NCBI GenBank assembly: GCA_015179025.1
Contig: WHUX01000614.1
Location: 1 to 17,150, forward strand
From: Terfezia claveryi
Lineage: Eukaryota > Ascomycota > Pezizomycetes > Pezizales > Pezizaceae
Reading direction: 5' to 3'
DNA length: 17,150 bases
The notes below the pieces were generated by a model. The model was not told the origin of the DNA. It ran no database searches and was given only the letters and a program-made list of their open reading frames with translations. Every line of letters starts with the position of its first letter. Position 1 is the first letter of the stretch. A program made the position numbers and the translations under genes. Shown one piece after another: positions 1-8,996 of the stretch.

Positions 1-30
1 AATACAAAATCTACAATTCACCCCTTCGCC

Positions 31-1947
31 TCACCACCCCAAATCACTCACCACCCTAACAACACACACGCCCCCCTTACCCACCCTAACAAGCAACACC
101 CTCCCCCCAACCAACCACTCCTCCTTTACCCTCTCCCCCCTCTCTACCCTGTACCCCCTTCCCCCCGGCCCCCACCTCCGCCTATATACAACCCCCCTGC
201 TTCACCAACTGCTCGCCCTCACTCCTTGTCCTCACCGCCCCCGCCAGTGCAGCGACTTTTGTGACTAACTCCCCTAGCACCTCCGAGCGGGGTAGCGTCA
301 CCATCCTGCTATCACCCGTAAATGCGTCGATGATCTGGTCTGCTGAGTACTCCTTTCCCACCGCTGCCTCCCCCTCCCCCTCTTCAGCAGAGGGAAAAAG
401 CACCTCCCCCATAACGCCACATCTCTCTCTCTCCTTCTCCCCATGAACAAGAGTAACGACTTCATCAGCCAAGACTCTCTGTGCGCCTCTCGTTTCGGGG
501 TTTTGCCCATGCTCAACAAGGATCTCGTTAATATTGTGTAAGGGGAGGAGGGTTAGTGCGGGGAGGAGCTGCGGGAGAAGAGAGTCAGGGAGGCGAAGGA
601 AGTACTGGTGGAGCGAGAAGGGGGAGGTGAGGGCCGAGGAGAGCCAGATGGAAGCGTTGGTGGATTTGCCGAGCTTGGTGCCGGTGGGGGTGGTGAGGAG
701 GGGGGTGGTGAGGCCGTAGGCGAGGTCGGGGGCGGTAGTGGGGGAGGGGGAGGATTCTGTAGGGGGGGGAGTGGGCTCGGGGGAGGAGAGGCGGGAGATG
801 AGGTCGATGCCGGCGGTGATGTTGCCGTATTGGTCGTTTCCACCAATCTTCACTTCCGCATATTAGTATATCTCTACACCCATATATATAGGCCTAGCGA
901 GGGTCACCCTACCTGTACTCTACACCCCTCCTCCCTCCACAGCCACCAAAAATCGTAACTCTGCAAAAGCTGATACGTAAACTCCGCAAAGCTAAGCCCC
1001 TTCTCGCTCGCCATCCTACTCTTGACACTCTGCCTGCTCAACATCTGGTTCACCCTGACCACCCTGCCTACGCCGCTTAGAAATTCCACGAGGCTGAGGT
1101 TATCCAGCCATTCCCCGTTTGTGCGGAGAATGTGTGTGCCGAAGGAGGATTTGGAGTAGCCGCGAGAGATGGCGTAGGACTCGGCGCGGGTGAAGAAAGT
1201 TGTAAGTTGGGAGATTAGGGAGGATGTGTTTGTTAGGGTTGTTGAGAGGGCGGATTTGGTGCGCTCAGTTGTGCGCCCAGAGGGGTCGCCAACGGTAGCG
1301 GTGGCTTTGCCGACCTGTGCTTGTACTGGCGGGTTAGCTATAGCTATCACAGTTGTTGAGGGGCAGGTGGGGGTGTGGCTGCTGCGCAGAGGGGGGGAGG
1401 ACGAACGAGTGCAATCGAAGTATGCCCATCAAGATAGAAATGCAGGAGATTCATAAGCGGAAGTAAATGGCCCACGTGCAGGGACGGCGCGGTAGGGTCT
1501 ACGCCCGCATAGACGGTAGTTTTGTTGCTGCGTAGGAAGTGGTCCAAACTGCCTGGGAGACTGGACAAATGAGCGATCTCTTTTGTTAGCTACATGCTCC
1601 TGAAATCCGCAGGGGAGGAGGGGGGGTTATGGGGTATGGGGGGTATGGGGTATAGGGTATAGGGTATAGAGTATAGAGTATTGGGTATGGGTATGGGGTA
1701 TGGGGTATGAGGTATGTTCTTTCAGATAAAGAACGTACCCGGTGACACTCTCCACAAGCCCTCGCTCCTTCAGATGGCCCAGTAGCGACTTTGCTCCGCC
1801 GCCATTTTCCGCCGGAGATATCGCCGAATCGGCAGTGTATGCAGACGTCGAGGTGAGGTCAGTTGTACGCAAGAAAGCCGCTGAGCGCAGAAATCTGCGG
1901 AATGTAACGGGCGGAAGCACTGGCAGCGTACGGAAGGCCCGGAGCAT
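31..1947 (-). CDS. MSY1: Mitochondrial tyrosyl-tRNA synthetase (class Ic), four exons, apparent frameshift near the 3' end
   Basis: Charges tRNA-Tyr in the mitochondrion. Exons (minus strand): 1947-1739, 1560-1407, 1314-913, 847 onward; introns 1738-1561, 1406-1315, 912-848 have GT..AG ends and CTAAC/CTAAT branch sites, and all phases fit. The N-terminus ([20 protein letters not shown]) is basic and hydroxylated, like a matrix presequence. Class I signatures are visible: [15 protein letters not shown] (HIGH-type), [23 protein letters not shown] and TGTKLGKS (KMSKS-type). A Pro/Ser/Thr-rich insert lies before AYGLTTPLL. As written, exon 4 stops at 182, just after LVKQGG (476 aa). If the C6 run at 192-197 is one base too long, the frame stays open to TGA at 31-33 and reads like the S4-type C-terminus (GGVY..., ...VLLVRVGK), giving 526 aa. 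Pezizomycotina relatives (CYT-18) also splice group I introns; whether this one does is unknown. Confidence 0.94.
725..787 (-). other. Pro/Ser/Thr-rich insertion inside TyrRS
   Basis: Between [11 protein letters not shown] and [15 protein letters not shown] the protein carries about 21 residues made almost only of S, P, T, E and A. Bacterial-type TyrRS has a short loop here, before the KMSKS region. The DNA is strongly strand-asymmetric (G-rich plus strand). The insert is in frame, so it is probably a flexible surface loop. Confidence 0.7.
1561..1738 (-). other. Intron 1 of the mitochondrial TyrRS gene, filled by a minisatellite
   Basis: Donor GTACGT at 1738 and acceptor ..CCAG at 1561, with GCTAAC as likely branch site about 25 nt before the acceptor. 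It joins codon GG|T (Gly) between the ESVT and LPGSLDHF segments. At 178 nt it is the longest intron I place in the window; most of the excess is the GGGTAT-type repeat at 1625-1716. Confidence 0.85.
1625..1716. repeat. GGGGTAT/GGGTATA minisatellite inside TyrRS intron 1
   Basis: About a dozen imperfect 6-8 nt units (GGGGTAT, GGGTATA, GAGTATA) in a row on the plus strand. The transcript of the host gene carries the C-rich complement. Runs of three or more G could form a quadruplex on the plus strand. The unit differs from the fungal telomere repeat TTAGGG. Confidence 0.8.
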
Positions 1948-3981
1948 GGCAGGGCTTTTTGGTGGGGTCGTGGGGTTGTGGGGTACCAGTAGAAAAACCT
2001 CCGGAGGTGATCATTTCTGTGATTGGATATTTTTGTTTTCGATTGTTGACAAGATGCAATGTGACTAGTTGTCCTGGTGACGAGGCAACGGGTATGCAGG
2101 TTGTGCATTCATACGTATGGGTAGGCATATATGCACTTGTGTGTCCGTACAAGTATGACGAGATGACGAGATTCACGACACCACGTGAGATATTTCAATT
2201 AACTCTTTTTATTTTCTTTTTATCTTTTTAAATTTTTTTAAATAAGATATTTCAATAACTGCACCGTTGGTAAGCTAACTGTGCTTGAGGCATATTGGTG
2301 GTGTAACTTTGCTGTGATAAATGCAATCCCAAGGAAAACATCCGAAATATGTGAATATAGTTTGGAGTTTCCAGCCCCACCCAACATTTCAGCGACAGAG
2401 AAGAATCTGCAACAGCAACTACCTAACTACCGGCACAGCAGTTGTAGGGGACTACATAGGGATTTAAATTTTTTATGTGAAGGTTATGCTTTATGATAGT
2501 TGTTCTGTATATATGGGGCTCCTGAACACTTTGGAGATTGTGCTTGATCAAATCTCTCATGCTACGATAACTGTAGTACTACTCTACTGTAACTATATGG
2601 CTAACCACAGCTTCTCTACTGTATCGACATCACAGAAACTTGGTTACTTAATTTATTGTTAGGAAGTGTCAACAGCTGAGAATATTCACAATGTCTATCT
2701 TTTCATTGTGCAGAGGGCAGTGTTTTTTGTGGGTGCACATGAGCTCCTTGGAGAGGGCAAGCTTATCCTGGAACCGGACATTATCCTCGAATCATATTTA
2801 ATCACGCGTTCCTTCCATCAGTTATGAAGGCATATGTACCACATGACTAAAAGAATGATTTAATTACCTCTATATACCACCAACACTTGCCCCCCCAAAA
2901 AAAAAAAAAAAAAAAAAAACCGCACTCGAAGGCGATTTCTTTCTTCTCCCGGCCACCAGTCTTTTTTATGGATTGTTTTGAAACAGTTTTTCATGGATTC
3001 CTCTATCTCGGCCTTGATGGTATTCTTTCCAAGGTACATACCAGAGCAATGCCCGCAGCAGCAAAAGTGCTGAAACCAGCTTTGTGTACAGTGCAAGAAG
3101 AAACTCTAATATAGCAAACTGTTGGAATAGTACTATGCATTACAGCAAGTGATGGAATACTCAGGATCAAACGGGTTTTCATCTAAGTAATAACAACTAT
3201 CTGGCTGTGCTGTGTGTAAGATACCACTATTCGTGGTAGTAATATTAGATTAAATCACAATAATTCTCAATGGGTCATCAAAGCAGCATAAGCCTCATAG
3301 TAAAAACGGACACCTGTCCAGCCGGAAATTTGGAGCTTTGAAGGTCTTTAGGGGAGGTTACAAAACACCCCATATCATACGCATACCTGATGAGGTTTGT
3401 GATGTCCCTGAAAAGACATACATACATAGAAGCCAGAGAGAGAGCCAGTGTGGTTCCTCAGATTTGCTCCGTAATTCCCCTTAGTTGGCGCTCCAAAAAA
3501 TCATTTGCTACTAAACGGTAAATACCGTGCAAGATCTCCCTGTCAAGGTACAATCTGGGCGCCACATGTCTCACCATTCTCTACAACATTTGCGACTACA
3601 GGGGCACCTCCACTCCCTACTGAGTGCCCTGTTTGGGACTGGCTCGAGTTAACGTTCGGCCTGACAGCTCAAAGGGGCCTGGTGCCTGCAGCAACATGCT
3701 GCTGGGGTCACGAGTTGGGTAACAAGCTCGAAGCAAGACATCAAACCCACTTCTGAATCTGCTTGGCCAGCAGATGGGATAGGTACAACTCAAGACGCCC
3801 TGAGCTCTTCCCAGACAGAGCGAATTGACCTGGCAGAGTAGAGTATATATTGGGCGGGTATGGACTGGTCCGGTGCTGAGCGTCGAGGTGTTGAGCTTCT
3901 TGTGAGCTGCAGCTGATCTTGGAAATGTTGTCTTCAGGGCTATTTATCACGTTATCGCTGTATATATCAGCAACAGCAGCT
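1948..3981. other. Divergent intergenic region, no gene recognised
   Basis: Separates the TyrRS start (minus) from the GH36 start (plus), so it must hold both promoters. All open frames are short (<120 codons), overlap on both strands and match no family I know. It includes an AT-rich stretch at 2195-2250 and the C7/A23 tract at 2890-2919. Around 2930-3110 both strands read open with Cys/Trp-containing peptides, which might be a relic of a coding or mobile element, but I cannot assign it. TATATA-like motifs at 3843 and 3960 lie before the GH36 start. Confidence 0.6.
2890..2919. repeat. C7-A23 homopolymer tract
   Basis: Seven C followed by 23 A. It could be a retro-poly(A) scar or simple homopolymer expansion; I see no target-site duplication. 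Confidence 0.9.
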
Positions 3982-6900
3982 ATGTGTAAGTTAGAGCTGG
4001 TGGGAATTGTAGGTAGTGGTGGATGGTGATGGATGGTTGTGATGCTGATGTTCGGATGAAGATGGGGTAGCTGTTTGCAACCCGCCGCTCCGGACGACGA
4101 CCGTGGTAGAGGCGGATGGGAAGCCAGTGAGATTATATTCCACCATTTCCTAGTCGGTGAGAAACGTACTAACAAATTATAAGATCAGATTTACGGCAGT
4201 TTTGGAGCTGTCGAGTTTTAGTCAGAAAGTTGATACGGAGGAGCAGGACGAGGACCTGTCTGTCGAGCTGTGGTATGGAGTGGACGGTGTTAAGGAGTGG
4301 CAAGAAGCCAAATTCAAGCCTGCTGATGCCTCGAGTTTGGTGTGCATAAACTCGTGTATTATTTTATAAAAATTTAGAATAGTGTACTGACATCCACCTC
4401 TAGACTATTCTTCAACCAAACCCCTCCAGACGCCAGAAGCATTTCCACCTCGACCTTGAGTACTCTGATTTTCAGCCTCTAAACTTCACCATCCGATTTC
4501 GTACTTCCCCCATTGGCCCTTGGCTCTGGGCTGGACATTACGGTTCCAACAGCGACGGCCGACTAATCTTCCGTTCTTCCCACCAATATGCCCTCCAGCC
4601 ACGTCAAGACGATCTTTCTACCCTCTTCCAGAATCCCTCAAATTCAATTACGGCTAGCTCCTCATTTTCCCAGGTCTCTGGAGTCAGAATCTGGGATCTC
4701 AATGCCCCTATCGGCCCAAGCACTTCTGAAAGTGTGTCTCTCGGCACCCCTATTGATATGGAAAGGTACTACGCTCTGGTGAAACTCTCCTCGCCATGGA
4801 TGGGGCCGCGGCAGGGAGGGAATATAATGAGTCTAGATAAAGATGGGCTAGTAGTAGGGTTCATGAGGAGCGATGGTATGAATGTAGTGGTGATGGGAAT
4901 AGCTGCTGTGGATGAGTGCACGACGTACAGGAGCTGGTGGAACGGTGATATTGCGGACTAGGAACAACGGAGCGGGATCGAGGATGCATAGGGCTATTGT
5001 AGCTGTGGGATCGGGGTGGCAGGAAACTCTTGACGCTGCGTTTTACAGGGCGAGGGAGTTGGTTTCGGGCTCGTCTAATGTGGCGAGCGCAGATAATGAT
5101 CTCCAGGCACAGTGGAGGAGGGAGTGGTACGACGGATTGGCGTACTGCACGTGGAACGGCTTGGGAAGAGAGATCACTGAGGACAAGATTTTGGGTGCGT
5201 TGCAGGATCTTGCGGATAACGGCATCAAAGGTATGGCCCATCACTGCAGCCTCTTATAGCCCTCTACTAACCTTATCCTAGTTTCTGCCCTTATTATCGA
5301 CGACAACTGGCAATCTCTTGTAAGCCCGTATTTACCCCCTGATTCTCATTTGACCCAAACTAACCTTCTCCAGATATCCCGAAAATGGGACAAATTCGAA
5401 GCAGACCCCCCCAGTTCCCCGCGGACTCAAAGCCACAGTCTCAGCTATCAAAATACGCTTCCCACACATCACCCACGTTGCCGTTTGGCACGCCATATTC
5501 GGTTACTGGGACGGCATCGCCCCCGGAGGATGGGTCGATTCAAACTACAAAACCGAGATACTAAAGTGGCATGGCGGGAACAATATCATGATTGTTGCAG
5601 AAGATGATATCGGGAGATTGTTTGACGATTTCTATAAGTATGGATGAGTACTTGGCTTTTCCTCAATCTACTGTTGGTAGCTAACATTTTTGATAGGTTC
5701 CTTGCGGACTGCGGCGTTGACGGTGTGAAAGCCGACGTACAGGCTTCTCTAGATGAGCTCGATCGTGGTGTAGATAGGCACCGCATCACGAAAGCTTACC
5801 AAGACGCGTTTAAACTCGCCAGTATGAACCACTTTGGCCGGAAAGTCATATACTGTACGTCGAAATACCCAAACTCAATGCTATAATAATTACCCTGAAC
5901 TAACCCCTCCTCCCACAAAAATTAAGGCATGGCGATGCAGCCCTACATCCTCCTGCACTCCCTCCTCTCCTCCTCCGGGCTCCCCCCTGTCCTCCGCAAC
6001 TCCGACGATTACTTCCCCAATATCGCCTCCTCGCACCCCTGGCACATCTTCGCCAACTCCATGAACAATCTCTACACCTCTCACCTCGGAGCCCTGCCAG
6101 ACTGGGATATGTTCCAGTCGTCTCTCACTAACTACGGTTCCATGCACGCCGCCGCACGGTGTATCTCCGGTGGGCCCATCTACATCACTGATTCCCCTGG
6201 GAGGCATAATCTCAATCTAATCAAGCAAATGTCTGCCTCCACCCCGACGGGGCCAGCGGACTAATAAGTCTCCGCCCATCAAGGGTAGCGATCCCAATGA
6301 ACCCCTACATCAAGTATCAAGGCCCGCAGCTCCTCCGCGTGGGAAACTTTGTAGGGGGGAAAGGCGGAGATGCGTTGTTGGCTATCTTCAACACCGCTAC
6401 CTCGTCGATCTCGGAACTCGTTTATCTTGCCGACTTTCCTGGGATTGAGCCGGGGAGATGTATATAGTCCGCGCGTTCTCTGCAAATACGGTGGTATATA
6501 TGGGTTCGTTGGGTGGTTCTAATCCGAAGAGTATCTCGCTTACACTTGATCCTAATGGATGGGAGTTTTTTACTGCGACGAGGGTGAGCAAGGCGAAGGG
6601 GAGTTATGTGGGTACAGTGGGGTTGGTGGATAAGATTGCTGGTGCAGCGGCTATTGTGTCGAAAAATATCATAGCCGGGAATCTTGGGAGGGGCGGTATG
6701 GAGGTTAGGGTTAAGGCGTTGGGGGTTCTTGGTACGTATATTTACTTTCTTATTCTTGTTTATTTGGGATAGGGAGAGAGGATTGCTAATGAGGATGATA
6801 GGATTCTATGTCGATAATTTACCAGGGAGGAATATTGAAGATATGCTTATCACAGTCGAGAGAAAAATTGTACCGGTGGATACGGTCAAGAAAGGAGAGG

Positions 6901-7007
6901 GGAGGATGGATAAGATGTTGCTGTTTGATTTGGAGAAGGCGTGGGGTAGGATGCACTTGGCGGCGCCGTGGAGTGGGGATCTCGATGTGGTATTAAGCTT
7001 GCGTTAG
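3982..7007 (+). CDS. Raffinose synthase / seed-imbibition Sip1-type glycoside hydrolase family 36, nine exons, four apparent frameshifts
   Basis: Predicted retaining alpha-galactosidase/galactosyltransferase-type enzyme acting on galactosides. Exons: 3982-3985, 4071-4126, 4184-4339, 4404-5230, 5282-5319, 5374-5637, 5697-5854, 5927-6731, 6802-7007. Introns show GTAAGT, GTGAGA, GTATGG or GTACGT donors and CTAAC-type branch sites. N-terminal beta-sandwich: IRFTAVLEL, then NFTIRFRT. Catalytic barrel: SALIIDDNWQSL, VAVWHAIFGYWDG, GVDGVKADVQ (KxD Asp at 5734, likely nucleophile), LRNSDDYFP, LPDWDMFQ, SGGPIYITDSPG (Asp at 6190, likely acid/base). The C-terminal sandwich ends at TAG 7005. The frame breaks at about 4938 (one base extra), C7 5406-5412 (one extra), G4 6249-6252 (one missing) and G4 6452-6455 (one missing). 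These cancel, so total length is a multiple of three (838 codons including stop), normal for the fungal family. Either sequence errors or a recent pseudogene. Confidence 0.92.
3986..4070 (+). other. Intron 1 of the GH36 gene, splitting the second codon
   Basis: The coding sequence begins ATG T|GTAAGT and resumes after TAG at 4071 with CTGTTTGCAAC, giving M-S-V-C-N-P-P-L. The donor is a perfect GTAAGT. A CTGAT branch-like site lies upstream of the acceptor. There is no in-frame ATG in exon 2 or exon 3 upstream of IRFTAVLEL, which supports this start. Confidence 0.75.
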
Positions 7008-7482
7008 GCTCTGGGTTATGGATTAGGTAGGTACTTGTTAGCGGAGTGGGAGGAGTGGAGTCGGGATTTGGGAAGGGGATTTTATGTGTGCTATGAATTT
7101 GGTTATGTGACGTTACTAGGTTATACTTTGTGGGAGAATCTGATTATTGGGTTTATTGGGTAATTGGTGTAAAGGAATGGTGAGCACGGGATAAAGTATT
7201 TTTTTAATTAAATGATATCTCTATATCACGAATATATCCTTTTATTCGAACACGCCGCCCGCCCGTTTATACGGAACATAAAACAAGCATTGATAGTGAT
7301 GAAATAAGTCAACCCTCAATCACAGGGCTAGACTGCATTATTAGAAGTGCCCTAGCCGTGAAGGCACCCCTGAAACCGAAATAGGTATCCCAGTCCAGTC
7401 CAAAATGCACCCCCCCAAATCCTCAACTTGAGGGTAAACACTGCATATGTGCAGTATTATGTAAGTAGCTCTTATTACCCAC

Positions 7483-7500
7483 CCACTCACTCACTCACTC
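7483..7500. repeat. (CACT)n microsatellite
   Basis: Four consecutive CACT/ACTC units ending at 7500. Confidence 0.85.
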
Positions 7501-7536
7501 TTGGACACACCTCAGCTCACTAATATATATAAGTAT

Positions 7537-7574
7537 ATGAAAATTGAAAAATGAAAAATGAAAAATGAAAATGA
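7537..7574. repeat. (TGAAAAA)n short tandem repeat
   Basis: Four to five units of TGAAAAA/TGAAAAT in a row. Confidence 0.8.
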
Positions 7575-7747
7575 AGAGCATATAGACCCCCCATTCCTTA
7601 GCCTCGTTACCCAGGTTAATATCTTTGTAGCCGTTCGTGACCTCGACAACCTCCCCCATAGACAACAGACCAGTTTTTTTTTGTACGAGGCTACCTCTTC
7701 CTCTTATGTTTGTATTGTACGGTATGTACTCATGATATCCATATATA

Positions 7748-7789
7748 CATCCATCCATCCATCCATCCCATCCATCTATCAATCCATCC
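7748..7789. repeat. (CATC)n microsatellite
   Basis: Five perfect CATC units followed by interrupted units (CCATCTATCAATCCATCC). Confidence 0.9.
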
Positions 7790-7923
7790 TCCTCCCCCCA
7801 ATTTATCTATTCATCTCTAGTCAACCTTGACGCCTGGAGATCATGTCTTGTTAAAAGAGGAAGAATCCCACGACTTACTTCCCCCGAGCTAGAAATATAT
7901 ATTGATAAGTTGACTCTTAGGGC

Positions 7924-8019
7924 AAAAAAAAAAAAAAGAAAGAAAAAAAAAAGGGTAGTTTTATTGTATGTAATCTACGGAGTACGCAGAAAGAAAAAAG
8001 GGGGGGGGAGGGGGGGGGG
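7924..8019. repeat. A-rich and poly-G homopolymer blocks
   Basis: A13 at 7924-7936, A10 at 7942-7951, then G9-A-G10 at 8000-8019. Such runs are prone to length error in any assembly. Confidence 0.85.
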
Positions 8020-8020
8020 C

Positions 8021-8026
8021 AAAAAA
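8021..8026 (-). terminator. Pol III terminator of tRNA-Gly copy 1
   Basis: T6 on the minus strand, 7 nt after the discriminator base of the tRNA at 8034-8104. Confidence 0.75.
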
Positions 8027-8033
8027 GGAATTC

Positions 8034-8104
8034 TGCATCGATCGGGAGTCGAACCCGAGCCAATTGCTTGGAAGGCAATTATCCTACCGTTGGACCATCG
8101 AAGC
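8034..8104 (-). tRNA. tRNA-Gly (anticodon TCC), copy 1
   Basis: A 71-nt cloverleaf on the minus strand without an intron. D-stem GTCC/GGAT with loop AACGGTA; anticodon stem ATTGC/GCAAT with loop CTTCCAA, so positions 34-36 are TCC and read GGA codons; T-stem TCGGG/CCCGA with loop TTCGACT. The B box GGTTCGACTCC is intact and a T6 terminator follows. The acceptor stem pairs GCTTCGA with TCGATGC and leaves one T-T mismatch at 3:70; discriminator A. The mismatch recurs in the neighbouring copies, so either it is tolerated or this copy is also decaying. Confidence 0.82.
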
Positions 8105-8190
8105 GTAGTATACTGTTTGTGGTAGATTATATCTCCATACAGTGATTCTTAGAAGGTTCAGAGTAAAAAGAGGCGAAAAAAAAAAATATA

Positions 8191-8264
8191 TGCATCGATC
8201 GGGAGTCAAACCTGAACCAATTGCTTTTTTAAAGACAATTATCCTACCATTGGACCATCGAAGC
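8191..8264 (-). pseudogene. tRNA-Gly pseudogene, copy 2
   Basis: Full-length relative of copy 1 (both acceptor strands present), but the anticodon arm reads ATTGTCTTTAAAAAAGCAAT, so the loop is enlarged and no Gly anticodon remains. The B box is changed to GGTTTGACTCC and a T-stem position is altered. A T11 run follows on the minus strand. Confidence 0.8.
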
Positions 8265-8305
8265 CAATTTGGTATCTTATGTATCAATATATAAACCGAA
8301 GTGCA

Positions 8306-8353
8306 TGCATCGAACCGGGAGTCGGACAGAGCCTACTGTTGGACCATCGAAGC
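8306..8353 (-). pseudogene. tRNA-Gly pseudogene, copy 3 (anticodon arm deleted)
   Basis: Only 48 nt remain. The 5' acceptor and D-arm start (GCTTCGATGGTCCAACAGTAGG) are joined to a damaged T-arm and TCGATGCA end; the whole anticodon arm is missing. Confidence 0.75.
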
Positions 8354-8455
8354 ATAGTATACCTACTTGTAGGAGATTTTAAAATTGATAGAGTAGTTGC
8401 TTGGGTTTGTAAATAAAGGGGTTCAGGGTAAAATAGGGCAAAAAGAAAGAATTAT

Positions 8456-8470
8456 TGCATCGATCGGGAG
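8456..8470 (-). pseudogene. tRNA-Gly 3'-end fragment, copy 4
   Basis: Fifteen nt (CTCCCGATCGATGCA on the minus strand) match the 3' T-stem and acceptor strand. The left flank is shared with copy 5. Confidence 0.6.
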
Positions 8471-8852
8471 AGGTACCTATAGACTTGACTTGATGATTTT
8501 TTTGCAACTATATGAGAGGGGCAGGAAATGTACCCAGCCTATTATTATCACACAATTCATATTTTAGCCATACTGTACCTCCCTGGACTCCATGATCCAG
8601 GGCTCTTAGGCACTTTTAACAAATTATTCTCCAAACTCGTAGGTACGCAGCTTTTGAGCCCCCCCCCCCTGCCGTCCAATTCCACCGAAAAAAAACCTAT
8701 TGAGTTCTACCCTACAGCCGTTTTGTTGCATATCCCCGTCGTGTTGCTCGCATGGCTATGTATATACAAAAGCCGCCCGTAAATTCATAAGGTGAGTGAA
8801 ATTATGCAGTTGTCTATGATGGGTGTGTCTCGGTATTTTACCAAGACATGTA
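8471..8852. other. Spacer within the tRNA array, no gene recognised
   Basis: Unique sequence between copies 4 and 5 with one C10 run near 8661. An 84-codon frame (8528-8782, plus) has no recognisable motif and begins in AT-rich sequence, so I do not call it a gene. Confidence 0.55.
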
Positions 8853-8892
8853 TGTAAATAAAGGGGTTCAGGGTAAATCGGCAAAAAAAAAC

Positions 8893-8951
8893 CATCGATC
8901 GGGGGTCGAACCCGAACCTATTGCTTTTAAGTCTCATTGGACCATCGAAGC
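8893..8951 (-). pseudogene. tRNA-Gly pseudogene, copy 5
   Basis: 59 nt. The T-arm (GGTTCGACCCCC) and 5' acceptor are retained, but the D-arm/anticodon region is collapsed (CCAATGAGACTTAAAAGCAA on the minus strand) and the last acceptor bases are lost. A T9-like run follows. Confidence 0.75.
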
Positions 8952-8996
8952 GTAGTACTGTATACTGTACTATCTTCTACCTATGGAGACTAACAC

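Larger units (their letters stand above)
7008..8033. other. Intergenic region with microsatellites and homopolymers
   Basis: Downstream of the GH36 stop. I find no conserved coding sequence. It holds a CACT repeat (7483-7500), GAAAAAT units (7537-7574), a CATC repeat (7748-7789), an A-rich block (7924-7951) and G9-A-G10 (8000-8019). Open frames such as 7558-7830 are translations of these repeats. Confidence 0.7.
8408..8878. repeat. Duplicated flank element of the tRNA array
   Basis: A block starting TGTAAATAAAGGGGTTCAGG at 8408 recurs at 8853 with about 25 identical bases, each time just left of a tRNA-Gly fragment (copies 4 and 5). A weaker version (GGTTCAGAGTAAAA) precedes copy 2. The right-hand flanks fall into two types: GTAGTATACT-like after copies 1, 3 and 5, and TTGGTaT...ATATAAAC after copies 2 and 6. 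Confidence 0.75.

Noticed and set aside
553..846. 97-codon Pro/Ser-rich open frame on the minus strand
   Set aside because: Shadow frame of TyrRS exon 4; composition simply follows the low-complexity DNA of the insert.
1625..1716. Interstitial telomere repeat
   Set aside because: Units are GGGTAT/GGGGTAT, not TTAGGG, and they sit inside an intron.
3741..4175. 144-codon minus-strand frame
   Set aside because: Overlaps the proven 5' exons of the GH36 gene on the other strand and has His/Pro/Ser repeats but no domain.
4157..4183. GTG start for the GH36 protein
   Set aside because: This stretch is the end of intron 2 (GTACTAAC branch, ATAAG acceptor); nuclear fungal genes do not start at GTG.
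182..6455. Programmed ribosomal frameshifting at the C/G runs
   Set aside because: No consistent slippery heptamer, mixed +1 and -1 directions, and several unrelated genes are affected.
7495..7830. Two ~90-codon frames on opposite strands
   Set aside because: They translate microsatellites and AT-rich sequence; no motif.
8528..8782. 84-codon hydrophobic frame in the tRNA array
   Set aside because: No homology, no splice support; interrupted by a C-run and embedded in repeat flanks.
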